A DNA stretch of 64,000 nt. It comes from Bordetella sp. BOR01 (lineage in GTDB: Bacteria > Pseudomonadota > Gammaproteobacteria > Burkholderiales > Burkholderiaceae_B). Both the position numbers and the translations under genes were made by a program. Within the stretch, counting starts at the first letter, position 1. Each line of letters opens with the position of its first letter. This document shows, in pieces, positions 18,666 through 26,871 of this stretch. The notes under the pieces were generated by a model that ran no database searches, was not told the origin of the DNA, and saw nothing but the letters and a program-made list of their open reading frames with translations. The stretch is from positions 930,001-994,000 of the forward strand of contig NZ_JAHUWT010000001.1 of the NCBI RefSeq assembly GCF_019218885.1, read 5' to 3'.

Positions 18666-19817
18666 TCAGGCACGCAGGCCCGACTCGCGGACGTAGACAG
18701 TCCCTTCCATGATGCGTCTGGCGGTGCGCACGTACGAGGCCTCCTGGATCTCGCCGTCGGCCGCCAGCGCGATGCGTACCGGGAACACGCCGGTCGGATG
18801 GCCGATGCGCACCACGCCGTCGGGGAAATGGCGCGCCACGGCATGCACCACCGTGCCCGGCAGGTTGGCGGCGATGGCAGTGCACACCGCGCCGGTGGCG
18901 GCGAACGCCTTGTGCAGCCGAGGTGGCGGCCCACCCACGCGGCGCGCCACGAAACTGACGTCCTGTGCCGACACGGTCTGCTTGGTCATGTAGTCCACGT
19001 AGTCTGTCGGCGCCACCACCGAAACCGGGTGCGGCAGCCGAGAATCGGGCGCCAGTTGCACGTGCGCGGCGGCGGCGTTGCGGATGGCCCAGAAGCGCTC
19101 GAGGATTTCCGGTGTGAAAGCCTCTGGGCTCTCGGTGCCCAGAATGCCGGCATCGCGGGCATGAAAGAACACCGTGGCCTTGGCCACGTCCACGATGGAC
19201 ACGGCGATTTTGCGGCCGAACTCGGGGATGTACAGCTCGTCGATCAGGTTGCCGCTGGGTAGCAGCTTGCCGGTGCTGGCTCCTTTGGTGCCGGCGAAGT
19301 CCATGCGGATCTCGCCCGAAGTGCCGGGCACGCCGGCGATGGCGCAATCGCCGTCCACGGCCGGGGCGCCATTCTCGTCCACCGGCACATACGACACCAG
19401 CAGCTGGCTCGTATTGGTGTTGAAGATGCGCACGCGCGTAACCGGGTGCACGGGTTCCACCATGCCTTCCTCGATAGCGAAGACACCGACGCCGGCCGAC
19501 AGGTTGCCGCAGTTGGCCGAGTACGACACATAAGGCAGGTCGATGCCGACCTGGCCGAAGGTGTAGTTCACATCGGCGCCGGGGCTGTTGCTCTTGCCGA
19601 CGATGACGATCTTGCTGGTGAGATTGTCGGCGCCGCCCAGTCCGTCGATCTGGCGCGGATCGGGGCTGCCCATCACAGCCAGCAGCACTTTGTCGCGCGC
19701 CTGCGGGTCGGCCGGCAGATCGTCTTCGTGGAAGTAGACGCCCTTGCTGGTACCGCCGCGCATGACCACGCAGCGCACGCCGCGCTGACCGGCGGAGCGG
19801 CGTATCGGGGTATTCAT
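18666..19817 (-). CDS. PrpF-family isomerase (4-oxalomesaconate tautomerase / methylaconitate isomerase-like)
   Basis: This 383-residue protein opens with the PrpF signature RCVVMRGGTSKGVYFHEDDL and continues with GLGGADNLTSKIVIVG, YTFGQVGIDLP and NCGNLSAGVGVFAIEEG. The conserved Cys of the two-base isomerase family lies in YSANCGNLSAG. Relatives shift double bonds in aconitates or oxalomesaconate. It lies 30 bp downstream of the enolase-superfamily gene and 88 bp upstream of the Bug gene, in one leftward operon. Together with the MmgE/PrpD proteins it suggests an unsaturated di- or tricarboxylate as substrate. Confidence 0.9.
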   Translation of the reverse strand: MNTPIRRSAGQRGVRCVVMRGGTSKGVYFHEDDLPADPQARDKVLLAVMGSPDPRQIDGLGGADNLTSKIVIVGKSNSPGADVNYTFGQVGIDLPYVSYSANCGNLSAGVGVFAIEEGMVEPVHPVTRVRIFNTNTSQLLVSYVPVDENGAPAVDGDCAIAGVPGTSGEIRMDFAGTKGASTGKLLPSGNLIDELYIPEFGRKIAVSIVDVAKATVFFHARDAGILGTESPEAFTPEILERFWAIRNAAAAHVQLAPDSRLPHPVSVVAPTDYVDYMTKQTVSAQDVSFVARRVGGPPPRLHKAFAATGAVCTAIAANLPGTVVHAVARHFPDGVVRIGHPTGVFPVRIALAADGEIQEASYVRTARRIMEGTVYVRESGLRA

Positions 19818-19847
19818 ATGTTGGGTCTCCGTGGATGATGGGTTCGT

Positions 19848-20951
19848 CTACCAGTCAAGCCGGTAGCGCGCCAGTTTTTCGTCGCTGACCTGCGCGCCGA
19901 TGCCCGGCTCGTCGAGGATGTGCAACTTGCCGTCGCGGATGTCGATCGGGTGTTCGAGCAGGTCGTCTTCCTGCTTGAGCGGCGTGGACAGGTCGGCCGG
20001 ATAGGTCACGCTGCGGAAGGCCGAGGCGAAGTGCGCGCTGGCCAGCGCACCGATGCCCGACACGCCCTGCGACCCGATCCAGCACGGCAGGCCGTAGCCT
20101 TCGGCCATGTGGACGATGCGCATCGATTCGTAGATGCCGGTGCGCGCGATCTTGATGCCCATTACGCTGATAGCGCCGTCCTGCAGTTCGCGCCGTACGT
20201 CCGTCAGCGAGAACACGCTGTCATCGGCCAAAATGGGCACGGTGGTCGCGTCGGCCACTTTCTTGCGGTAGGCGCCCAGACCGATCGGCACGGGCTCTTC
20301 GGCCATGGCAAGGCCGTATTCCGCCATGGCGTTGATCGTGCGGATCGCCACGGCGGGGGAGTAGAGTTGATTGGCGTCGATGAACAGGATCGCATCCTCG
20401 CCCAGCGCTTCGCGCAGCATGCGCAAGCGGCGCAGGTCGCCGGCCGGATCCGACCCGGCCTTGATCTTGAACGTGCGGATGCCGTAGTCCTCGCGGATGC
20501 GCACCGCTTCCTGGATGAACTCCTCATCGTCGACGAAGTTCAGGCTCAGCATCCAGCTGACTTCCACCGGCTTGACCTTGCCGCCCAGCAGGCGGGCCAG
20601 GCTGACGCCCAGTGCTTGCGCGGCCACGTCGTGTAGCGCGGTGTCCAGCGCCGCCTTGGCAGTGGGGTTCCACGGGATGGCGGCCAGCTTGGCCTGGTAG
20701 CCCTCGCGGTCCAGCGCATCGTGGCCCACTAGCATGGGGCCCAGCGTGTCGCGCACGATGTGAACAATGGAGCGCTGCGTTTCACCGTAGATGGTGGGCC
20801 GGGCCGGGGCTTCGGCGGTGCCGGCTGCGCCACCGGCGTAGACCCGGATCAGCACGTGCTCCTGGGCGTCGCGCTTGCCGTGCGCGCCCCAGCGAGAGGC
20901 TTTCTTAAGGGGGATGCGGAAGGGAATCGCTTCCACGTGTTCGATCTTCAA
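19848..20951 (-). CDS. Mandelate racemase / muconate-lactonizing enzyme family protein
   Basis: This 367-residue enolase-superfamily enzyme has the capping domain EHVEAIPFRIPLKKASRWG and a barrel. The barrel has the KxK base (RTFKIKAGSD), metal ligands in ILFIDANQ, AMAEEPVP and ILADDSV, and a second Lys in VMGIKIAR. That puts it in the muconate-cycloisomerase-like subgroup. The start is set at TTG 20951, because AAGGAGACAGTC sits directly before it and the product then begins at the family's usual N-terminus. In-frame ATGs at 20969 and 21023 would add unrelated residues. It is the first gene of a leftward operon with prpF-like and Bug genes, below the dyad at 21017. Confidence 0.88.
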   Translation of the reverse strand: MKIEHVEAIPFRIPLKKASRWGAHGKRDAQEHVLIRVYAGGAAGTAEAPARPTIYGETQRSIVHIVRDTLGPMLVGHDALDREGYQAKLAAIPWNPTAKAALDTALHDVAAQALGVSLARLLGGKVKPVEVSWMLSLNFVDDEEFIQEAVRIREDYGIRTFKIKAGSDPAGDLRRLRMLREALGEDAILFIDANQLYSPAVAIRTINAMAEYGLAMAEEPVPIGLGAYRKKVADATTVPILADDSVFSLTDVRRELQDGAISVMGIKIARTGIYESMRIVHMAEGYGLPCWIGSQGVSGIGALASAHFASAFRSVTYPADLSTPLKQEDDLLEHPIDIRDGKLHILDEPGIGAQVSDEKLARYRLDW

Positions 20952-21016
20952 GACTGTCTCCTTGTGCATGGCCGTCCATCCGCGGCTTGTCGCGGCGACG
21001 CATGCAGGCAGCCAAT

Positions 21017-21033
21017 AGTCCATTTTTTGGACT
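21017..21033. promoter_or_regulatory. Perfect dyad AGTCCA-N5-TGGACT
   Basis: AGTCCATTTTTTGGACT is a perfect 6+6 inverted repeat with a 5-nt spacer, 66 bp upstream of the TTG start of the enolase-superfamily gene. The same arms and spacing recur at 15009-15025. It is probably the operator of the leftward operon; the IclR gene lies just beyond it. Confidence 0.55.
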
Positions 21034-21129
21034 ACTTGGGCTGTGCGGGATAGTCTATCTAGCGGTATGCCTGCGTGAAATACATGGCACGTAGAAAAAA
21101 TTCCACAACGTGGGAAGTCAGGATTGCCC

Positions 21130-21939
21130 TCAGGGGCTGGCGGCTTCTTCCACCGACATGGTGCGCAGCTTGTCCTCCAGCGATTCGATGGACGCGCGCA
21201 GGAAGGTGACGACCTCCTGCACCCGGTCGCTCTCCAGCCGCGATGCCAGGGTCGAGACGCTGATGGCGGCGATCGGATTGCGGTCGCGGTCGCAGATCTT
21301 CATGCCTACCGAGCGCACGCCGGTGGTCTCGAGCACGTCGGTGACCGTATAGCCCAGCGTTTGCGCCCGCTCGATCCGAGAGGCGAGTTCGGTCTCGGAG
21401 TAGCGCGGGTATTTCTGTCGGATGCGCGGCCGGTTGGCGGCACAAATGCGCGCGATTTCGGCGGGGTTCAGCCCGGCCAGGATGGCGATGTTGCCGGCGC
21501 CCACGCCCAGCGGGCGCCGCCGCCCGGGCTCGAGCACGAAAGCCTTGACCGGGTAGGAGCCTTCCTTGCGGTCCACGCAGACGCCGTCGAAACCAGAGCG
21601 TACCGTCAGGAACACCGTGTCGCCGGTTTGCTCGGCCAGCGCGTTCATATAGGGCTGGCATACATCGCGCAGCTTGACCGGCGGCGCGACGGCCACGCCC
21701 ATTTCATACATCGCGATACCCAGAAAGTAGCGCTTGGACTCGCGGTTCTGCAATACCAGTCGCTCGGAGATCAGCCCCTGCAGCAGACGGTGCACGGTGG
21801 AGCGCTCGATTCCAGTGGCGCGGTACAGGTCGACCAGCCGCATGCCTGTGCGATTGTTGGCCGCCAGCAGGCGCAGCAGCGCCGCAATGCGCCGTATGAC
21901 TTGGGTGCCGCGTGAAGTTTCGTCTTCGATGGAAGTCAT
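21130..21939 (-). CDS. IclR-family transcriptional regulator
   Basis: This 269-residue protein has an N-terminal winged HTH (RIAALLRLLAANNRTGMRLV, then ATGIERSTVHRLLQGL) and a C-terminal IclR effector domain containing GVCVDRKEGSYPVKAFVLEP and ILAGLNPAEIARI. The ATG at 21939 gives a normal-length N-terminus; an ATG at 21978 is possible. It is divergent from the MmgE/PrpD gene at 22070 and sits at the centre of the 12.6-33 kb catabolic cluster. It is therefore the probable local regulator of the divergent operons. Confidence 0.92.
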   Translation of the reverse strand: MTSIEDETSRGTQVIRRIAALLRLLAANNRTGMRLVDLYRATGIERSTVHRLLQGLISERLVLQNRESKRYFLGIAMYEMGVAVAPPVKLRDVCQPYMNALAEQTGDTVFLTVRSGFDGVCVDRKEGSYPVKAFVLEPGRRRPLGVGAGNIAILAGLNPAEIARICAANRPRIRQKYPRYSETELASRIERAQTLGYTVTDVLETTGVRSVGMKICDRDRNPIAAISVSTLASRLESDRVQEVVTFLRASIESLEDKLRTMSVEEAASP

Positions 21940-21970
21940 GATTCCCGCTATGTGGAACAATTTCTGGAGA

Positions 21971-22011
21971 AAGGCCATCAGATTAGAGGCTTGTTGGCCT
22001 TATTATGGCCA
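21971..22011. promoter_or_regulatory. Three GGCC half-sites in the IclR/MmgE divergent region
   Basis: AAGGCCA (21971-21977), TGGCCTT (21995-22001) and ATGGCCA (22005-22011) form an inverted pair plus an extra overlapping dyad, TGGCC-N7-GGCCA. They lie in the 130-bp region between the IclR gene and the next catabolic operon. Some IclR proteins, such as PcaU and PobR, bind three related repeats in such a region. Assignment to this regulator is inferred. Confidence 0.4.
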
Positions 22012-22069
22012 CATTATGAACTATTTGCCGGGCCACTCGCATCGGCGAGTCATTGCAAGAGGAGTACGG

Positions 22070-23464
22070 ATGGCAGGCCTGACCGAAACCATGTCCCGCG
22101 TCACCGTGGACCGGGGGCTGGCGGATTTTCCGCCCGAAACCGTGGACAAGGCCAAGAGGGTCATTGCCGACACCTTCGCCGTGATCCTGTCCGGCGCCGG
22201 CAGCGAAGTCGAGGAGCCGCTGATGCGCTACCTGGACATGGCCGGCGGCAACGGCGGCGGCAGTGTGCCCATTCTGGGCACCGCGCGCCGCGCCGGGCCG
22301 GAGCTGTCGGCCCTGATCAACGGCACCTTCGGCCATGCATTGGATTTCGACGATGTCCTGTCCATGATGCCGGCCCACCCCAGCGCCATCATCGTGGCCG
22401 CGCTGCTGGCCGACCTTCCCGAGAATCCGCTGGACGGGCGGGCCTTCGTCGAGGCTTACGTGATCGGCGTCGAGGTTGGCGCGCGCATCGCGCAGGGCAT
22501 CACCGTCGGGCATTATGGCCGTGGTTTCCATGGCACCGGCACACTGGGCACCTTCTCGGCGCTGGCGGCGCTGGCCAAGGCGCGCCGCCTGGACCTGGAC
22601 CGCGTCCGCATCGCATTCGGTATCGCCTCGTCCATGGCCAGCGGGGTGCGCCGCAACTTCGGCACCATGACCAAGCCACTGCACACGGGCCTGGCTGCGC
22701 GCAATGCCGTCGAGGCGGTGCGCCTGGCGCTGTGCGGCTTTACCGCCGCACCCGACGCGCTGGAGGCCAAAGCCGGTTTTTACGCCGCCTATGGCGTCGA
22801 AGCCTCCAACCCCCAGGTGGCCATCGATGCGCTTGCCGGGCCGGGCATCCTGGCCGACCCCGGCATCGCGCTGAAGAAATTCGCCTGCTGTTATGCCTCG
22901 CATCGCGGCATGGACGGGGTGCTGCAGTTGCGCGCTCGCCATCACTTCACGGCGGACGATGTGGTGCGATTGGAATGCCGCATGCCGCCAGGCGGCATGC
23001 TGGTGTTGACCTATCCGCGGCCGGTTACCGGCCTGGAGGGCAAGTTCAGCCTGCAGTATTCGCTGGCCGCCGGCGTGCTCGACGGCAAGTACTCCATTTG
23101 GTCGTTCACCGACGAGGCCGTGCGCCGCCCCGGGATCGCCAGCCTGCTCGACCGCATTTCGGCCTTCGAGGACGAGTCCTGCCGTGACGACGATCCGCTG
23201 TTCGATACGCGCAGTTCCGGCGGCCGCGGCTTCGTCGAGGTCGAAGTCGAGCTACGCAATGGCACGCGCGATTGCGTGCGTGTGAACAAGGCGCCCGGGC
23301 ATCCCACCCGCGAACTGAGCTGGGACGATATCGCGGCCAAATTCGCCGACTGTGCCGGGCACGCCCGCCTCGATGCCGGCAGGGCCGCCGAGGCGTTCGG
23401 CATGCTGCGCGAGTTGGAAAACCGTCGTGACCTCGGTGCGCTGATCGGCAAGCTGCATCACTAG
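22070..23464 (+). CDS. MmgE/PrpD family protein (second of three)
   Basis: This 464-residue member of the MmgE/PrpD family has family segments FPPETVDKAKRVIADTFAVI, NGTFGHALDFDDVLSMMPAH, GRGFHGTGTLGTFSALAAL and KKFACCYASHRGMDGVL. The start chosen is ATG 22070 behind AGGAG; the frame extends upstream but is not family-like there. It is the first gene of a long rightward operon (22.1 to about 33 kb). The third copy, at 28485, shares the GRxFHGTGTLG / RGWHSTSTIG and CCYxxHRG phrasing. These two are therefore closer to each other than to the first copy. Confidence 0.9.
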   Translation: MAGLTETMSRVTVDRGLADFPPETVDKAKRVIADTFAVILSGAGSEVEEPLMRYLDMAGGNGGGSVPILGTARRAGPELSALINGTFGHALDFDDVLSMMPAHPSAIIVAALLADLPENPLDGRAFVEAYVIGVEVGARIAQGITVGHYGRGFHGTGTLGTFSALAALAKARRLDLDRVRIAFGIASSMASGVRRNFGTMTKPLHTGLAARNAVEAVRLALCGFTAAPDALEAKAGFYAAYGVEASNPQVAIDALAGPGILADPGIALKKFACCYASHRGMDGVLQLRARHHFTADDVVRLECRMPPGGMLVLTYPRPVTGLEGKFSLQYSLAAGVLDGKYSIWSFTDEAVRRPGIASLLDRISAFEDESCRDDDPLFDTRSSGGRGFVEVEVELRNGTRDCVRVNKAPGHPTRELSWDDIAAKFADCAGHARLDAGRAAEAFGMLRELENRRDLGALIGKLHH

Positions 23465-23548
23465 AGAAACCGCCGTGTGTTTGGCATGCGCGCGTGTCCG
23501 GACGATCGGGCGCGCGGCGTCGTGCCGTGCCTACTTTTTTGTCAGACG

Positions 23549-24811
23549 ATGAACGCAACTTCCCATTCTTCTGTTGCTCCCGCCGCGCTCGATGGTATGC
23601 GTGTGCTGGAGATCGCCGGCGCCGCGGGGCAGTACTGCGGCAAGCTGTTCGCCGGCCTGGGGGCCGACGTGATCCTGGTCGAGCCGCCCGGCGGGGCGAA
23701 CATCCGGAACTGCGCGCCCTACGCGTCGCTGCCGCCGGATGCGGACGCCGACACGGTGCGCAGCCTGGCCTTCGCCTATTTCAACAGCGGTAAGCGCAGC
23801 GTCACGCTGGACCTGTCCAAACCCGACGGGCAGGCGTTGCTGCGTCGGCTGGCCGCGCAGGCCGACATGGTCATCGACAGCGGCCAGCCCGGCGCGCTGG
23901 CGGCCTTGGGCTGCGGCTATGAGGCCCTGTCGCAGGCCAACCCCGCGCTGGTCATGACCAGCATCACGCCATTCGGACAGACCGGGCCCTATAGCGCCTA
24001 CCTGGCCGACGATCTGGTGTGCCTGGCGGCTGGCGGCTTCCTGTACCTGGGCGGCTATCCGGACTCGCCGCCCATGGGTGCCTACGGTGGCCAGGCCCAC
24101 CTGGGCGGCAGCATGTTCGGCGCGGTTGCCGCCATGCTGGCGCTGACGCACGCCGAGGCGACGGGGCAGGGCGAGCACGTGGACGTGTCCATGCAGGAGT
24201 GCATGGTGCTGGCCATGGAGAACGCCGTGCAGTTCTACGACCTGGAAGGAACTATCCGCAAGCGCACGGCGGGCGTGCAGCGCTTCGCCGGCACGGGCGT
24301 ATACGAATGCAGCGACGGACACATCTACATGATGGCCGGCGGTATCGGCGCCAATCGCTTCTGGGGCCGCACGATCGAGTGGCTGACCGAAGAGGGCGTA
24401 CCCGGCATCGAGCGGCTGCTGGGCGGCCAATGGCAGGAAACGGACTATCTGCAATCCGACGAGGCCAAGCAAATATTCATGGAAGTTTTCGGCGACTGGG
24501 CCAGGCACCACAGCAAGGCCTATTTGTATAGCGAAGGCCAGAACCGCCACGTGCCAGTGGCTGCCATCAACGCGGTCGACGACCTGATCGCCAGCCAGCA
24601 ATTGGCGGCGCGCAACTACTTCATGACGCTGGATCAGCCGGGCTGGCCGCGTCCGGGCCGCATGCCTGGCGCGCCTTACCAATTGGAGCGCACCCCCTGG
24701 CGGGCGGGGGCGCCCGCCCCACTTGCGGGGCAGCACAACGCCGAGGTCTACGGCGCCCGCGGCGTCGCCGCCGACGACTTGGCGCGTCTGGTTGCGCAGG
24801 GGGTGGTGTGA
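23549..24811 (+). CDS. Family III CoA-transferase, probable non-catalytic subunit
   Basis: This 420-residue CaiB/BaiF-fold protein has an N-terminal ALDGMRVLEIAGAAGQYCGK, LFAGLGADVILVEPPGGANI, a SGKRSVTLDLSKPDG segment and ITPFGQTGPYSAY. At the place of the catalytic Asp the sequence is GGQAHLGGSMFGAVAAMLAL; by alignment with the usual ADYAAGLFAA pattern, the Asp is replaced by His. The next gene encodes a second CaiB protein with the Asp, and the two ORFs overlap (TGATG). They may form a heteromeric enzyme as in BbsEF-type transferases. Confidence 0.87.
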   Translation: MNATSHSSVAPAALDGMRVLEIAGAAGQYCGKLFAGLGADVILVEPPGGANIRNCAPYASLPPDADADTVRSLAFAYFNSGKRSVTLDLSKPDGQALLRRLAAQADMVIDSGQPGALAALGCGYEALSQANPALVMTSITPFGQTGPYSAYLADDLVCLAAGGFLYLGGYPDSPPMGAYGGQAHLGGSMFGAVAAMLALTHAEATGQGEHVDVSMQECMVLAMENAVQFYDLEGTIRKRTAGVQRFAGTGVYECSDGHIYMMAGGIGANRFWGRTIEWLTEEGVPGIERLLGGQWQETDYLQSDEAKQIFMEVFGDWARHHSKAYLYSEGQNRHVPVAAINAVDDLIASQQLAARNYFMTLDQPGWPRPGRMPGAPYQLERTPWRAGAPAPLAGQHNAEVYGARGVAADDLARLVAQGVV

Positions 24812-26028
24812 TGGCCAATCTTCCGCTCTCGGGTATTCGTGTCACCGACTTCACATGGATCGGCGCCGGCTCTTACACCACCAAGATCCTGGCCGACGCC
24901 GGCGCGGACGTGATCAAGATCGAAAGCAATGATCGGGTCGACTCGCTGCGGCTGGCCGCGCCGTACAAGGACGGCATCAAGGGCATCAACCGCAGCGGCT
25001 ATTTCGCGGACCGCAATTCCAGCAAGCGCAGCCTGACGTTGAACATGAAGCATCCACGCGCGCTGGAGCTGGTGTCGCGGTTGATCCGCCAGAGCGACGT
25101 CATCGCCAACAATTTCACGCCCGGCGTGATGGACCGCTTCGGGTTGGGTTATGACGCGGTGCGCGAGATCAAGCCCGACATCATCTACCTGGCGATGTCC
25201 ATGCAGGGCGGCTCCGGGCCCGAGAAGCACTATCTGGGTTATGGCGCCACGATGGCGGCGGTAACGGGCATCCAGCAACTGACCGGCCTGCCGGGCCGCT
25301 TGCCGGCAGGCACGGGTACAAACTATCCAGACCATATCCCTAACCCGTGCCACGCAGCCTTCGCCTTGCTGGCCGCGCTGCGCCATCGGCGTCGCACGGG
25401 GCAGGGCCAGCGCATCGACATGGCCCAGACCGAGCCCACCGTGGCGTTGCTGGGACCCGCGGTGTTGGACTACACGGTCAACGGCCACGTGCAGCAGGCG
25501 CGCGGTAACCGGCATCCCGATGCCGCCCCGCACGGAGTCTATCCCTGCGCCGGCGCGGACCGCTGGATTGCGATCTGCGTCATGCGCGATACGCAGTGGC
25601 AGGGCCTGCGTCGGGCCCTGGGGCAACCGCACTGGATGGCCGACCCGGCGCTGGCCACGGCCTCGGCACGCCTGCGGCATGCCGACGAGATCGACGCCCG
25701 GCTGGCCCAGGAAGCCGCGCGCCACGATGCGGGCGCGCTGGTGGCGCTCCTGCAGTCGCATGGCGTAGCGGCCGGCATGGTGAGCACGGCCGCCGACGTC
25801 ATCGCCGACCCCCAGCTCGAGCATCGGGACCATTGGCTGACGCTGAACCATCCCGAGATGGGGCCGTCGCTGTACAACGCGCAGCCGTTCCGCTACGCCC
25901 GCAGCCCGGCCGGCCAAGCACGGCCCGCGCCGCTGCTGGGCCAGCATACCCGCGACATCTGCGGCGAGCTGATGGGGCTGGACGAGGCCGAGATCGAACG
26001 GCTGGCCCAAGAGGGCGCCTTGAATTAA
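24811..26028 (+). CDS. Family III CoA-transferase, probable catalytic subunit
   Basis: This 405-residue CaiB/BaiF protein has LSGIRVTDFTWIGAGSYTTK, ILADAGADVIKIESNDR, NSSKRSLTLNMKHPRAL and YLAMSMQGGSGPEKHYLGYG. A candidate catalytic Asp is in TNYPDHIPNPCHAAFALLAA. The start is ATG 24811, overlapping the stop of the preceding CaiB gene, so translation is coupled and equal subunit amounts are likely. It would activate a carboxylic acid by CoA transfer from a donor such as succinyl-CoA, feeding the crotonase and thiolase-fold enzymes downstream. Confidence 0.9.
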   Translation: MANLPLSGIRVTDFTWIGAGSYTTKILADAGADVIKIESNDRVDSLRLAAPYKDGIKGINRSGYFADRNSSKRSLTLNMKHPRALELVSRLIRQSDVIANNFTPGVMDRFGLGYDAVREIKPDIIYLAMSMQGGSGPEKHYLGYGATMAAVTGIQQLTGLPGRLPAGTGTNYPDHIPNPCHAAFALLAALRHRRRTGQGQRIDMAQTEPTVALLGPAVLDYTVNGHVQQARGNRHPDAAPHGVYPCAGADRWIAICVMRDTQWQGLRRALGQPHWMADPALATASARLRHADEIDARLAQEAARHDAGALVALLQSHGVAAGMVSTAADVIADPQLEHRDHWLTLNHPEMGPSLYNAQPFRYARSPAGQARPAPLLGQHTRDICGELMGLDEAEIERLAQEGALN

Positions 26029-26048
26029 TTGACATTGGGGACTACCGC

Positions 26049-26828
26049 ATGGGCTCAGTTGAAATCACCGTCGAGGACCACGTCGCCACGGTCCTGCTGA
26101 ACCGGCCCGAGGCCATGAATGCCGTCGACCCGGAAATGCGCGGCTTGCTGCACCAGGCCTGGGACCGCATCCGCCAGGACGACGACATCTGGGTCGCCGT
26201 GGTCACGGGCGCGGGCGAACGCGCCTTCTGCACGGGCTCCGACCTGAAGAAAACACTGCCCACGGCGGAAACCGCGGCCCAGCAACTATTCGGCTCGTCG
26301 CCGACCAGTTCGCTGATCGCCAATCTGCACACCGACAAGCCCATGATCGCCGCCATCAACGGCTATGCCATGGGCGGCGGCCTGGAGCTGGCGCTGGCCT
26401 GCGACATCCGCATCTGCTCGGACAATGCCCAGTTCGCCTTGCCAGAGGTGAAGGTTGGCAGCATGCCCGGCGCCGGCGGCACGGCGCGCCTGCCGCGCTA
26501 CATCGGCCGTTCCGACGCCATGCTGATGCTGTTGACCGGCAGCCGCACGGACGCGGCCGAGGCGCATCGCATCGGGCTGGTCAGCAAGGTGTTGCAGCAA
26601 GCGGCCCTGCTGCCCGAGGCGCTGGCCATTGCGCGCGCCATCGCCGCCAATGCGCCGTTGTCGGTGCGGGCCGTCAAGCGCATGGTGCGCCAAGGCGAGG
26701 ACATGCCGCTGGGCCATGCCATCGACACCGAGCGCGCGCTGTTCGGTCTGCTCTACAACAGCGAAGACCGCACCGAAGGGCGCAAGGCTTTTGCCGAGAG
26801 GCGCAAGCCGCAGTTCAAGGGCCGCTGA
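26049..26828 (+). CDS. Enoyl-CoA hydratase/isomerase (crotonase) family protein
   Basis: This 259-residue crotonase has VATVLLNRPEAMNAVDPEM, the oxyanion-hole segments ERAFCTGSDLKK and INGYAMGGGLELALACDI, and LPEVKVGSMPGAGGTARLPR near residue 140. The two catalytic Glu of enoyl-CoA hydratase map to this last segment; Glu is present in LPEVKVG, while the second position is Gly/Ala-rich, so hydratase activity is not assured. It follows the CoA-transferase gene by 20 bp. It probably hydrates or isomerises the CoA ester made upstream. Confidence 0.9.
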   Translation: MGSVEITVEDHVATVLLNRPEAMNAVDPEMRGLLHQAWDRIRQDDDIWVAVVTGAGERAFCTGSDLKKTLPTAETAAQQLFGSSPTSSLIANLHTDKPMIAAINGYAMGGGLELALACDIRICSDNAQFALPEVKVGSMPGAGGTARLPRYIGRSDAMLMLLTGSRTDAAEAHRIGLVSKVLQQAALLPEALAIARAIAANAPLSVRAVKRMVRQGEDMPLGHAIDTERALFGLLYNSEDRTEGRKAFAERRKPQFKGR

Positions 26829-26871
26829 CCCGTCGGCCAGCCCATCCATTACGCACATCTCCTGGACCTGT

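Noticed and set aside
24283-24310. Possible CRISPR or tandem repeat signal in the window
   Set aside because: I looked for evenly spaced direct repeats and saw none in any intergenic region; repeated GC-rich words are codon-level only.
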